A stretch of DNA of 23,131 bases from an uncultured Desulfovibrio sp. (GTDB lineage Bacteria; Desulfobacterota; Desulfovibrionia; Desulfovibrionales; Desulfovibrionaceae), in NCBI RefSeq assembly GCF_910584445.1, contig NZ_CAJUBO010000027.1, positions 1-23,131 on the forward strand, written 5' to 3'. Shown here piece after piece: positions 7,297 through 15,261 of this stretch. The first letter of the stretch is position 1, and each line of letters opens with the position of its first letter. Made by a program: the position numbers and the translations under genes. The notes beneath the pieces are model-generated. The model saw only the letters and a list, made by a program, of their open reading frames with translations, was not told the origin of the DNA and did no database searches.

Positions 7297-8114
7297 TACA
7301 GCGTCAGCAGCAAAAAGCAGAGGGTGCCCTCCTCGATGGCCGCGCCGAAAAAATCTCCGGACAGGCCGCCCTCGCGCCGGGCTAGGGCCGCCACGCGGCG
7401 CAGCAGGAAAGCCTGGACCGCCAGCAGGAGCAGCGCCCGCCACAGCGGCAGGCCCAGCAGGACGAGCAGCCCGGCGGTCCCCGCTGCGGCGAGGGCGTAG
7501 CCCGCGCGCAGGCGCGGTGACGCCCCCGAGCAGGCCATGCCGCCGAGGGATGCGGCGTCCCTGGCCGGAACGGCGTGGGCCAGCAGGACCGCCACGCCCC
7601 GGCCCCAGGCGGGCGCAAGCGCAAGGGGCAGCGCCTGCGCCAGAGGCCATGAGGCGCGCAGGGCGTCGAAGATCAGGGCGCCGTGCCAGGCCGCGGCGAG
7701 CCACTGGCCGCCGAAAACCAGAAGCAGGCGCAACGCGCCGAACGCGCCCAGGCGGCTGTCACGCAGTATCCGGCGGAAGCGGTCGCCCCTGGCGCCGCTG
7801 CCCTCCGCGTCCCCCAGGTCGGCAAGGCCGTCCCAGTGCAGTCCGCAGGTCGTCCAGACAGAGAGCAGAAGCCAGACCCAGCCCGCGAGCATGCCCTGCG
7901 CCCAGAAGCCCGGCGCCGCGGGAGCTGTGGCCGCCATATGGGCGGCTCCCACGGCCGCGAGGGTCCATACGGCGCCGAGCATGAATCCCACGGGCGCGAA
8001 CCAGGCCAGCGCCCGGCCGAGGTCGCCCGTGCGGCCGGGGAGGGCAAGGCGGCTCAGAAAGGCGAACGCGTCCGCCAGGCCGGCCCATGGCCGGGGCGCG
8101 GACCCGAGGCTCAC
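7296..8114 (-). CDS. cobS: Adenosylcobinamide-GDP ribazoletransferase
   Basis: CobS is the membrane enzyme that joins adenosylcobinamide-GDP with alpha-ribazole (or its phosphate) in the last steps of cobalamin synthesis. The 272-residue protein has several membrane segments. It carries the family core GLHWDGLADLGDA (about residues 91-103), then RRILRDSRLGAFG (114-126), and near the end GGLSGDFFGAAIE. The length is typical. Its ATG overlaps the rex stop codon by four bases, so it is probably translated from the rex transcript. No other cobalamin genes are in the window. This suggests that the rest of the pathway is elsewhere, or that the organism salvages corrinoids. Confidence 0.92.
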   Translation of the reverse strand: MSLGSAPRPWAGLADAFAFLSRLALPGRTGDLGRALAWFAPVGFMLGAVWTLAAVGAAHMAATAPAAPGFWAQGMLAGWVWLLLSVWTTCGLHWDGLADLGDAEGSGARGDRFRRILRDSRLGAFGALRLLLVFGGQWLAAAWHGALIFDALRASWPLAQALPLALAPAWGRGVAVLLAHAVPARDAASLGGMACSGASPRLRAGYALAAAGTAGLLVLLGLPLWRALLLLAVQAFLLRRVAALARREGGLSGDFFGAAIEEGTLCFLLLTL

Positions 8115-8761
8115 AAGCCGTGGCCCCCTTGCGTCTGTTCAAAGGCCAGGGCGTAGAGATGGTGGAAAAAGTCCACATATTCCACATGCACATGGTCGGG
8201 GACCCGGATGCGGGCCGGCGCGTAGTTGAGGATGGAGGAGATGCCCGCGTCGATGATGTGGTTGGCCGCGCGCTGGGCGCGTTCCGGCGGGGTGGTGATG
8301 ATCCCCATCTCGATGTTCAGGTGCGCCGCCAGGGCGGGCAGATCCTCGGTGCAGCGCACCTCCAGCCCGTGCATGATCTCGCCGATCTTGAACGGATCGC
8401 AGTCGAAGATCCCCACGATGAGGAAGCCGCGCGCGCGGAAATCACCGTGATTGAGCAGGGCGCGGCCGAGATTGCCCGCGCCCACCAGAGCCATGCGCCA
8501 TTCCCGGTTGACGCCCAGAGCGTTCTTGATGGCCGCGATGAGCGCGTCCACGCGGTAGCCCACGCCGCGCACGCCGAATTCGCCGAAGTACGCGAGATCC
8601 TTGCGGACCTGCGAGCCGTTGACGCCGCAGGCCTCGGCCAGGGGATTGGAGGACACCACCTCCACGCCGTCGCGGGCGAGGTTTTCCAGCACCTGCACAT
8701 AGATGGCGAGGCGCTGGATGGTGGCGCGGGGGATATGCTTGCTCTTGGGCTGGGTATTCAT
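8111..8761 (-). CDS. rex: Redox-sensing transcriptional repressor Rex
   Basis: Rex binds DNA when the NADH/NAD+ ratio is low and leaves it when NADH rises, controlling fermentative or respiratory energy genes. The 216-residue protein has the N-terminal winged helix (PRATIQRLAIYVQVLENL and GVNGSQVRKDLAYFGEFGVRGVGY). It also has a Rossmann domain with VGAGNLGRALL (about residues 93-103) and the C-terminal FFHHLYAL block. AAGGACAGGAG precedes the ATG. A 219-base gap separates it from comM, so it likely has its own promoter. I could not find a convincing Rex operator in that gap. cobS overlaps its 3' end, an arrangement that could place cobalamin assembly on a redox-linked transcript; this is inference. 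Confidence 0.95.
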   Translation of the reverse strand: MNTQPKSKHIPRATIQRLAIYVQVLENLARDGVEVVSSNPLAEACGVNGSQVRKDLAYFGEFGVRGVGYRVDALIAAIKNALGVNREWRMALVGAGNLGRALLNHGDFRARGFLIVGIFDCDPFKIGEIMHGLEVRCTEDLPALAAHLNIEMGIITTPPERAQRAANHIIDAGISSILNYAPARIRVPDHVHVEYVDFFHHLYALAFEQTQGGHGL

Positions 8762-8980
8762 GCTCCTGTCCTTAGAACGGGATTTTGCCGGCGAAAAGCG
8801 GGACGCGGACGCAGGGCCGCGTCATGCCGGGGCTTCCGGCGCCGCGCGCGGGGAGGACGGGCGGCGTTTCCCCTCCGGGTGCCGCCGGGATGCCCTCCAG
8901 CACAAGCGATTACGTGAAAAAACGGCGGTGTGCAAGCGTCCCCGCGTGGCGGAGGGACCAGCCGGACGATGCGCCGGGGA

Positions 8981-10588
8981 TCATCCCCTGCGGCCGGGTC
9001 CCCTGTCCAGAAGGCGCAGGCCGATGGCTTCGGCAAGGTGGGCCTCGCCGATGGCCGCGGACTCGTCCAGGTCGGCGATGGTGCGGGCCACCCGCAGGAT
9101 GCGCGTGCAGGCGCGCGCCGAAAGGCCGAGACGGCCCATGGCCGCTTCCATGAGGGCGTGGCCCGCCCTGTCCAGGGCGCAGTGCCGCTCAAGCTCGCGC
9201 CCGGAAAGCGCGGCATTGGTGCGGGGCGCCACCGCCCGGCCTGTTCCCGCGGCCGGGCGCTCCGCGTCCGGGGGGAGAGTGCGGCGGTCCTGCATCTCCC
9301 GCGCCGCGAGCACGCGCCCGCGCATGGCGGCCGTGCTCCAGCGTTCCGGCGCGGCGGCGCCCCCGGGCCGGAACTCGGCATAACTCACCCGGGGCGCGTC
9401 CACATGGAGGTCGATGCGGTCCAGCAGCGGACCGGAGAGCCTGCGCCGGTACCGGGCCACTTCGTCCGGGCGGCAGGTGCAGGGCTGGCCGGGGTCGCCA
9501 TGGTGGCCGCAGGGGCAGGGGTTCATGGCCGCCGCCAGCATGAAGGCCGCCGGATAGGTCACGCTGCCCGCCGCGCGCGAGACGGTGACCATGCCGTCTT
9601 CCAGCGGCTGGCGCAGCGCCTCCAGCGCGGCGCGCGGAAATTCCGGCAGTTCGTCGAGAAAGAGGACGCCCCTGTGGGCCAGGCTCACCTCGCCGGGGCG
9701 CGGCGTGCGGCCGCCGCCCACCAGGGCCACGTCCGAGACCGTATGGTGCGGCGCGCGAAAGGGGCGCTCGCGCGCAAGGCCCGCCCCGGGCGGCAGCAGG
9801 CCCGCCACGCTGCGGATGCGCGTGACGTCCAGCGCCTCCTCGAAGGAGAGCGGCGGCAGGATGCCGGGCAGGCGCCGGGCGAGCATGGTCTTGCCGCTGC
9901 CCGGAGGACCCGCCAGCAGGATATTGTGGCCGCCGGCGGCGGCGATCTCCAGGGCGCGCTTGGCCGCCTCCTGTCCCTTGACGTCGGCGAAGTCCGGCGC
10001 GTCGGCGGCCGGGGGCGGACTGTCGGCGGGGGCGGGTCCTGCGCGCGCCTCCGTGAGCGGAGCCTCGCCGGCGAGAAAGGCCGCGCACGCGGCGAGGCTT
10101 TCGGGCGCGAACACGGGCAGCCCCGCCACCACGGCGGCCTCGGCGGCATTGGCCGGCGGCACCACAAGACCGTCCACGCGTCCGGCGCCGCGCTGTTCGC
10201 GGGCCAGCAGCGCCAGGGGCAAAACGCCGCGCACCGGCCTGAGTCCGCCGGAAAGGGAAAGCTCGCCGGTGATGACATGGCGCTGGGCGCGTTCCGGCGG
10301 CACAAGCCCGGCGGCGGCCAGCAGCCCGAGGGCCAGGGGGAGGTCGTAGCCCGCGCCGGACTTGCGCTGCCCGGCAGGGGCCAGATTGACGGTGATGCGG
10401 CCCGGCGCGAGCCGGAAGCCTGCGGCCCGGAGCGCGGCAAAGACGCGGTCGCGCGATTCGCGCACCTCGGTTTCCGGCAGGCCCACCAGGCTGAAGCCGG
10501 GCAGGCCCTGGCGGGAGTAGTCCACCTCCACTTCCACGGGGTAGGCGTCCACCCCGGAGAGGCCGCCGCTGAGGAGCCGGACGATCAT
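8981..10588 (-). CDS. comM: ComM/YifB-family AAA+ ATPase (Mg-chelatase-like)
   Basis: ComM is a hexameric branch-migration helicase that helps integrate incoming single-stranded DNA during natural transformation in several bacteria; the family is also found in organisms without known competence. The 535-residue protein has the N-terminal Lon-protease-like domain (about 1-170, GLPGFSLVGLP and SGAGYDLPLALGLL). The AAA+ core follows, with Walker A GPPGSGKT (227-234), APHHTVSDVALVGGG and Walker B GVLFLDELPEF. A Cys-rich NPCPCGHHGDPGQPCTC insert and a C-terminal LDRIDLHVD and LSARACTRILRVARTIADL end complete it. The length is slightly above the usual 500 or so because of a Pro/Ala-rich linker at about 180-198. 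It starts 12 bases after lepB and is probably co-transcribed. Confidence 0.93.
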   Translation of the reverse strand: MIVRLLSGGLSGVDAYPVEVEVDYSRQGLPGFSLVGLPETEVRESRDRVFAALRAAGFRLAPGRITVNLAPAGQRKSGAGYDLPLALGLLAAAGLVPPERAQRHVITGELSLSGGLRPVRGVLPLALLAREQRGAGRVDGLVVPPANAAEAAVVAGLPVFAPESLAACAAFLAGEAPLTEARAGPAPADSPPPAADAPDFADVKGQEAAKRALEIAAAGGHNILLAGPPGSGKTMLARRLPGILPPLSFEEALDVTRIRSVAGLLPPGAGLARERPFRAPHHTVSDVALVGGGRTPRPGEVSLAHRGVLFLDELPEFPRAALEALRQPLEDGMVTVSRAAGSVTYPAAFMLAAAMNPCPCGHHGDPGQPCTCRPDEVARYRRRLSGPLLDRIDLHVDAPRVSYAEFRPGGAAAPERWSTAAMRGRVLAAREMQDRRTLPPDAERPAAGTGRAVAPRTNAALSGRELERHCALDRAGHALMEAAMGRLGLSARACTRILRVARTIADLDESAAIGEAHLAEAIGLRLLDRGPGRRG

Positions 10589-10600
10589 GCGGCCGCCGGC

Positions 10601-11227
10601 CTAGAGGATCTTCCTGCCGATGCGCGACCAGCGGATGTCGTCAAGACCGCCCCAGGACCAGTAGATGCGCCAGGCCTTGGCCTTGATGGCGCTCTTGTCC
10701 ACAAAGCCCCAGAAGCGCGAGTCCAGCGAGTTGTCGCGGTTGTCGCCCATGACGAAGTACTTGCCCGGCGGCACCGTGACCGGCGCGTAGTTGTCGCGCA
10801 GGGGTTCGCGCCCCGTGGGGTCGGTATGGCGGATATAGCTCTCCCTGACGGGCTGGCCGTTGCGGTAGAGCTGCTTGTCGCGCACCTCGATGACATCGCC
10901 GGGCACGCCGATGATGCGTTTGATGTAGTCCACGCTCGGGTCGTTGGGATAGCGGAAGATGATGATGTCGCCGCGCGCCGGTTCGTCGCCCTTGTAGAGA
11001 TAGGTGTCCGTGAAGGGGATCCTGATGCCGTAGGCGAACTTGCTCGCCAGCAGGTGATCGCCCACCAGGAGGGTCTCGAGCATGGATTCCGAGGGGATCT
11101 TGAAGGCCTGGACCACAAAGGTGCGGATGACCAGGGCCAGGACCAGGGCCACGGCGAGGGCTTCGGCGTATTCGCGCCAGAGCGGTTTTTTGCCGCGGGT
11201 CCGTCGCTGAAGGGGGATGGGCTTCAT
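10601..11227 (-). CDS. lepB: Signal peptidase I
   Basis: LepB cleaves signal peptides of exported proteins on the outer face of the inner membrane. The 208-residue protein has one N-terminal membrane anchor (about 21-41). The catalytic Ser is in KIPSESML (Ser48), and the general-base Lys is in YIKRIIG (Lys103). The GDNRDNSLDSRFWG box confirms the family. It is the short form, with one anchor. The start has AAAGGA seven bases upstream. It is the first gene of a lepB-comM pair and is transcribed away from the DUF1538 gene. Confidence 0.95.
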   Translation of the reverse strand: MKPIPLQRRTRGKKPLWREYAEALAVALVLALVIRTFVVQAFKIPSESMLETLLVGDHLLASKFAYGIRIPFTDTYLYKGDEPARGDIIIFRYPNDPSVDYIKRIIGVPGDVIEVRDKQLYRNGQPVRESYIRHTDPTGREPLRDNYAPVTVPPGKYFVMGDNRDNSLDSRFWGFVDKSAIKAKAWRIYWSWGGLDDIRWSRIGRKIL

Positions 11228-11279
11228 GAGCGTCCTTTACTGGAAGGAAAATTTCCGCAACGGAGCGGAGAGCTGCGGA

Positions 11280-11308
11280 AGTATGCCCCCTTGCCCGGCG
11301 AATGGCAA
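11280..11308 (-). promoter_or_regulatory. Candidate sigma70 promoter of lepB
   Basis: On the minus strand TTGCCA (11308-11303) and CATACT (11285-11280) are spaced by 17 bases, with 5/6 and 4/6 matches to consensus. Transcription would start near 11273, about 46 bases before the lepB ATG. An imperfect hairpin with 7-bp arms (TTCCGCA/TGCGGAA, 11253-11280) overlaps the -10 box and the start of the leader. Confidence 0.55.
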
Positions 11309-11325
11309 GCCGGCGGCCGGCCGTC

Positions 11326-11354
11326 TTGACCTTGCGCCCGCTATTTCCTACACA
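11326..11354 (+). promoter_or_regulatory. Candidate promoter of the DUF1538 gene
   Basis: TTGACC (11326-11331) and TACACA (11349-11354) are separated by 17 bases. The -35 box is good (5/6), the -10 weak (3/6). The GTG start lies about 35 bases after the predicted transcription start and is preceded by GAGGAG at a 5-base spacing. Confidence 0.4.
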
Positions 11355-11395
11355 TCAAGGAGGAAAAGGCCCCCCGGGGACGGTGAGGAGCGCGC

Positions 11396-12907
11396 GTGAT
11401 CCTGCTGGAAAAACTGAAAGAAGCGGCAACATCGGTCATTCCCGTCATGGGCGTGGTCTGGCTGCTCCATTTCACGGCCGCGCCCCTCGGCGCGGAGCTG
11501 GGGCGTTTTCTCGCCGGGGGCGCCCTCCTCATCTGCGGACTCGCGGTCTTTCTTCTCGGCGCGGAGATCGGCGTGGTGCCCGTGGGGCAGCGCGCGGGTT
11601 CGGCCCTCACCGCGCGGCGCAGCCTGCCCCTGCTGTTGGGCGCGGGCTTCGTCATCGGCTTTTTCATCACCGTGGCCGAGCCGGACGTCCATGTGCTCGC
11701 CCAGCAGGTCTCGGCGGTGGACCCGGGCATCTCCCATCTCGTCCTCGTGGGCATGATCGCCGTGGGCGTGGGCATGTTCGTGGCCGTGGCGCTGGGGCGC
11801 ATCGTTTTCCAGATTTCCCTGCGCCTGCTGCTCCTTGGTTTTTACGGCCTCGTTTTCGCCTGCGCGGCATTCACCTCTCCGTCCTTTCTCGGCGTGGCCT
11901 TTGACGCCGGGGGCGCCACCACAGGACCCATGACCGTGCCGTTCATCATGGCCCTGGGCGTGGGCGTGGCGGCGGTGCGCGGCGGAGACGGCCGGGACGA
12001 CAGTTTCGGACTCATCGGACTCGCCTCCATCGGGCCGGTGCTCTCCATCCTCCTGCTCGGCATGCTGCACACGGGCGGCGGGGGCACGGCGCAGGCCGTT
12101 GCCGGGGCGCCGGCGGGCGGCCTCTTGGGGCATTTTCTCGCCCTGGTGCCGGAAACGGCGGCCGAGGTGGGCATGGCCCTGGCCCCGCTGGTGGGCCTGT
12201 TCGCCGTGTTCCGTCTTTTTCTGCTCAGGCGGATGACGCGCGTTCGTCTTCTGCGCGTCGCCATGGGGCTGGTCTATACCTTTCTTGGCCTTGTCTGCTT
12301 TTTCGTGGGCGTCAAGGGCGGCTTCATCCCCGCCGGGGGCGCTCTGGGCAGGCTCATCGCGGTTTCGCATCCCGCGTGGCTGCTGGTGGTCACGGGCGTG
12401 GCGCTCGGCGCCCTGGCCGTTTTGGCCGAGCCGGCGGTCTGGGTGCTGACGGCCCAGGTGGAAGAGGTCTCGGGCGGCAGCATCCGCAGCCGGGTCATCC
12501 TCGTCACGCTCTGCATCGGGGTGGCCTGCGCCGTGGGGCTTGCCATGTTCCGCGTGGCCGGGGGGCTGAGCCTCTGGTTCTTTCTCCTGCCCGGCTATGC
12601 CCTGGCGCTCGGCCTCACCTTCGTGTGCCCGCCCATGTTCACGGCCATTGCCTTCGATTCGGGGGGCGTGGCTTCCGGCCCCATGGCCTCGACCTTCATC
12701 CTGGCCTTTACCCTGGGCGCTTCCGGCGGCCTGGGCGGTGATCCCATCACCGATGCCTTCGGCGTCATTGCGCTCATCGCCATGACGCCGCTCATCGCCA
12801 TCCAGGCGCTCGGCATCCTTTACGGACGCGCGTTGCGGCGGCCCGCGGCTTCCGGCCGCCCGGCGGTAACGGTCCCGGCGGCCGGGGAGGGCACGCATGC
12901 GGAATGA
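11396..12907 (+). CDS. DUF1538 integral membrane protein, internally duplicated
   Basis: This 503-residue, strongly hydrophobic protein resembles the DUF1538 family, proposed membrane transporters of unknown substrate often found beside PII-like genes. The sequence shows two homologous halves about 250 residues apart. GAEIGVVPVG (55-64) pairs with GVKGGFIPAG (305-314). VAEPDVHVLAQQV (93-105) pairs with LAEPAVWVLTAQV (343-355). VAFDAGGATTGPM (167-179) pairs with IAFDSGGVASGPM (418-430). GGDGRDDSFG (196-205) pairs with GGDPITDAFG (447-456). A Gly/Ala-rich linker at about 226-245 joins the halves. The start is GTG at 11396 with GAGGAG. The stop overlaps the PII-like gene by 11 bases, so the two products are probably made together. 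Transport is inferred from the repeat architecture and membrane content, not shown. Confidence 0.85.
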   Translation: MILLEKLKEAATSVIPVMGVVWLLHFTAAPLGAELGRFLAGGALLICGLAVFLLGAEIGVVPVGQRAGSALTARRSLPLLLGAGFVIGFFITVAEPDVHVLAQQVSAVDPGISHLVLVGMIAVGVGMFVAVALGRIVFQISLRLLLLGFYGLVFACAAFTSPSFLGVAFDAGGATTGPMTVPFIMALGVGVAAVRGGDGRDDSFGLIGLASIGPVLSILLLGMLHTGGGGTAQAVAGAPAGGLLGHFLALVPETAAEVGMALAPLVGLFAVFRLFLLRRMTRVRLLRVAMGLVYTFLGLVCFFVGVKGGFIPAGGALGRLIAVSHPAWLLVVTGVALGALAVLAEPAVWVLTAQVEEVSGGSIRSRVILVTLCIGVACAVGLAMFRVAGGLSLWFFLLPGYALALGLTFVCPPMFTAIAFDSGGVASGPMASTFILAFTLGASGGLGGDPITDAFGVIALIAMTPLIAIQALGILYGRALRRPAASGRPAVTVPAAGEGTHAE

Positions 12908-13598
12908 ACCCATGGCGCCGGTCGGCGGCAAGCTCCTCGTCATCGTGGTGCGCCACGGCGCGGGCGACCGGGTGGCGCGAGTGGCCCGGCGGGCCGGCGC
13001 GCTCGGCGGCAGCATCCTCACCGGGCGCGGCGCGGTGGGGAACCGCCTGCTGCAACTGCTCTGCCTGGCGGACACGGAAAAGGAACTCGTGTTCGTCCTC
13101 GCGCCGGAAGGGGACATGCCGGGCATCATCGGCGCGTTGCGCGCCTCGCCGGAGATCTGCCGCAAGAGCACGGGTATCGGCTTCGTTCTTGACGTCACCG
13201 CTGTTGTCCGCAACGTCCGGCAGGCCCTGGCGCCCGCGCCGGCGGCGGACGCCCGCCCCCAGGGAGAGGCCATGAAGCACAGCACAGGGCATCAGCTCAT
13301 CTTCGCCATCGTCAACGCGGGCTACGCGGATGACCTCATGGCCGCCGCGCGCGCCGCCGGGGCCGGGGGCGGCACCATCCTCAAGGCGCGCGGCACAGGC
13401 ACGGAAGAAGATGCCGGCTTTTTCGGCATCACCATCGTGCCGGAAAAGGAAGTCCTCCTGGTGCTCGCGGCCAATGACGCGGCGCCGGCCATTTTTGCGG
13501 CCGTGCGCTCCGCGCCCTGCCTTGCGGAGCCGGGATCGGGCATCATTTTCCGCGTGGCGGCGGAGGATTTCTTCCCTCTGGGCGCGCAACGCCCCTGA
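12897..13598 (+). CDS. Tandem PII-like (GlnB-fold) regulatory protein
   Basis: The 233-residue protein contains two PII-like domains in one chain, at about 10-105 and 131-224, joined by an Ala/Pro-rich linker. Matching strands are visible. GGSILTGRG (37-45) pairs with GGTILKARG (158-166), TEKELVFVLA (60-69) with PEKEVLLVLA (182-191), and TGIGFVLDV (92-100) with GSGIIFRVA (213-221). PII proteins are usually single-domain trimers that sense nucleotides and 2-oxoglutarate and bind transporters or enzymes through the T-loop. Both domains here have short T-loop regions and lack the Tyr that GlnB modifies, so uridylylation is unlikely. The gene starts inside the end of the DUF1538 gene; by analogy with AmtB-GlnK it may gate that membrane protein. 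The ligand is unknown. Confidence 0.82.
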   Translation: MRNEPMAPVGGKLLVIVVRHGAGDRVARVARRAGALGGSILTGRGAVGNRLLQLLCLADTEKELVFVLAPEGDMPGIIGALRASPEICRKSTGIGFVLDVTAVVRNVRQALAPAPAADARPQGEAMKHSTGHQLIFAIVNAGYADDLMAAARAAGAGGGTILKARGTGTEEDAGFFGITIVPEKEVLLVLAANDAAPAIFAAVRSAPCLAEPGSGIIFRVAAEDFFPLGAQRP

Positions 13599-13670
13599 AG
13601 CCGCAGCGCCGGGGAAGGAGGGCGGCGCCCCGGACCCCGGACGCCGCTTTGACGCACAGGCGGAACTGCC

Positions 13671-15251
13671 ATGCTGTTCAGCTCCTATGCCTTTCTTTTC
13701 TGCTTTTTGCCGCTCGCCCTCCTGGCGTGGCAGGTCACCGCGCGCATGGCGGAACGGCCCGCCCGGGCGCTGGAGCGCGTGCTCCTGCTCCTCTCGCTGG
13801 CGTTCTATGGTTTCTGGGGGCTGGAGTTCCTTGTCCTGCTCCTGGGCATGATCGTCATGAACCACGCCTTCGGCACCGCCCTGGCAGCGCCTGAGACGCC
13901 GTCCGGGGGCGTTGGGGCGGCGCGACGGCGTTCCCGCGGGGGGCTGCTCGCCGCGGCCGTGGCGTGCAACCTCGCGCCCCTGCTCTGGTTCAAGTATTCG
14001 GGCTTCCTCGTGGAGAGCGCGGCCCGGCTGTGCGGCGCGCACTGGGCCTTCACGCCGCCCGGCCTGCCGCTGGGCATCTCGTTCTACACCTTCATCCAGA
14101 TCGCGTGGCTCGCGGGCGTCTATCGCCGCGAGGTCGTCCCGGAGGGACTGGCGCGGCACGCGCTGTTCACTTCCTGCTTTTTCTGGGTCATTTCCGGGCC
14201 TATCGTCCGCTACGGGCAGATGGGCCGGCAGCTGGACGCGCTTGCCGGGAGCGGCGCCGAAGATCTGGCCCGGGGCTTTGCCCTCCTGGCCCTGGGTCTG
14301 GGCAAGAAAGTCCTGCTGGCGGACAGCATCGGCGCCTACGCGGACGCGGTCTTCAACGCGGCCGGCGCGGGCATCGCGCCGTCCCCGCTGGAGGCATGGC
14401 TCGGTTCGCTGGCCTATACCTTCCAGCTGTATTTCGATTTTTCCGGCTATACGGACATGGCCCTGGGCCTGGGCCTCATGTTCGGGCTGCGCCTGCCGGA
14501 GAATTTCGCCTCGCCGTACAAGGCCACGGGCGTGGTGGAGTTCTGGCGGCGCTGGCATATCACCCTCGGCGCCTGGCTGCGCGATTTCCTCTATATCCCC
14601 CTGGGCGGCAACCGGCGCGGACGCGTGCGCCAGTACGGCAATCTCTTTCTCACCATGCTCATCGGCGGCGCCTGGCACGGGGCGGGCTGGACCTTCCTCC
14701 TGTGGGGCGCCCTGCACGGACTCATGCTTTCCGTCAACCACTTCTTCCGCGCGCGCGTGCGCGGAACGCGCCTGGAACGGGCGCTGACGCGCGCGCCCGC
14801 GCGGATTCTGTGCATCGCCCTCACGTTTGTGTGCATCGACCTGTGCTGGGTGGTCTTTCGCGCCGCCAGCCCCGACGCCGCGCTCACCATGTACGCGGCC
14901 ATGTTCGGCGCCGGGCCTGCGGTCTGGCCGCCGCTTCCCGCGCCGGACGCCGGGGCCGGGCTTGCGGGCTTTCTGGCGCGGCTCGACCCCTCCGCGCCGG
15001 ACAGCCTCATGGCCGCGCTCCTGCCCAACCGCTTTTTCGCCGGCTGGCTGCCGTTCGCCCTGCTCGCCGTCTGCGCGGTCATCGTCTGGTGCTGTCCCAA
15101 CAGCCGGGAACTGCTGTACGGCGGGGAGGGCGCCCGGACGCGCCTGCGGTGGCGGCCAAGCGCCGCCTGGGCCACGGGCCTGGCCGTGCTGACCTTTGTT
15201 TCTCTGGTGCTGGCCTCGCGGGAAACGGTCTTTCTCTATTTTCAGTTCTAG
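13671..15251 (+). CDS. MBOAT family O-acyltransferase (AlgI/DltB-like)
   Basis: This multi-pass membrane enzyme probably moves acyl (often acetyl) groups across the membrane to a surface polymer, as AlgI, PatA and DltB do. The 526-residue protein has hydrophobic segments throughout. Family blocks are NLAPLLWFKYSGFL (100-113), GISFYTFIQIAWLAGVYR, LQLYFDFSGYTDMALGLGLMFG, ENFASPYK, EFWRRWHITLGAWLRDFLYIPLGG, and the active-site motif GGAWHGAGWTFLLWGALHG with the catalytic His at residue 336. AGGCGGA precedes the ATG. An SGNH protein follows 10 bases later, the usual partner. No biosynthetic genes for the acceptor polymer are in the window, so the substrate is open. Confidence 0.92.
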   Translation: MLFSSYAFLFCFLPLALLAWQVTARMAERPARALERVLLLLSLAFYGFWGLEFLVLLLGMIVMNHAFGTALAAPETPSGGVGAARRRSRGGLLAAAVACNLAPLLWFKYSGFLVESAARLCGAHWAFTPPGLPLGISFYTFIQIAWLAGVYRREVVPEGLARHALFTSCFFWVISGPIVRYGQMGRQLDALAGSGAEDLARGFALLALGLGKKVLLADSIGAYADAVFNAAGAGIAPSPLEAWLGSLAYTFQLYFDFSGYTDMALGLGLMFGLRLPENFASPYKATGVVEFWRRWHITLGAWLRDFLYIPLGGNRRGRVRQYGNLFLTMLIGGAWHGAGWTFLLWGALHGLMLSVNHFFRARVRGTRLERALTRAPARILCIALTFVCIDLCWVVFRAASPDAALTMYAAMFGAGPAVWPPLPAPDAGAGLAGFLARLDPSAPDSLMAALLPNRFFAGWLPFALLAVCAVIVWCCPNSRELLYGGEGARTRLRWRPSAAWATGLAVLTFVSLVLASRETVFLYFQF

Positions 15252-15261
15252 GCGGAAAATC

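Noticed and set aside
8905..8935. Possible Rex operator upstream of rex
   Set aside because: TTTTTCACG and CTTGTG half-site-like pieces are present but are not arranged as the TTGTGA-n-TCACAA palindrome.
8930..11329. Open frame of 799 codons on the plus strand
   Set aside because: It is antisense to comM and lepB, both certain from motifs. Its composition (Gly, Arg, Ala, His rich) is that of a GC-rich shadow frame.
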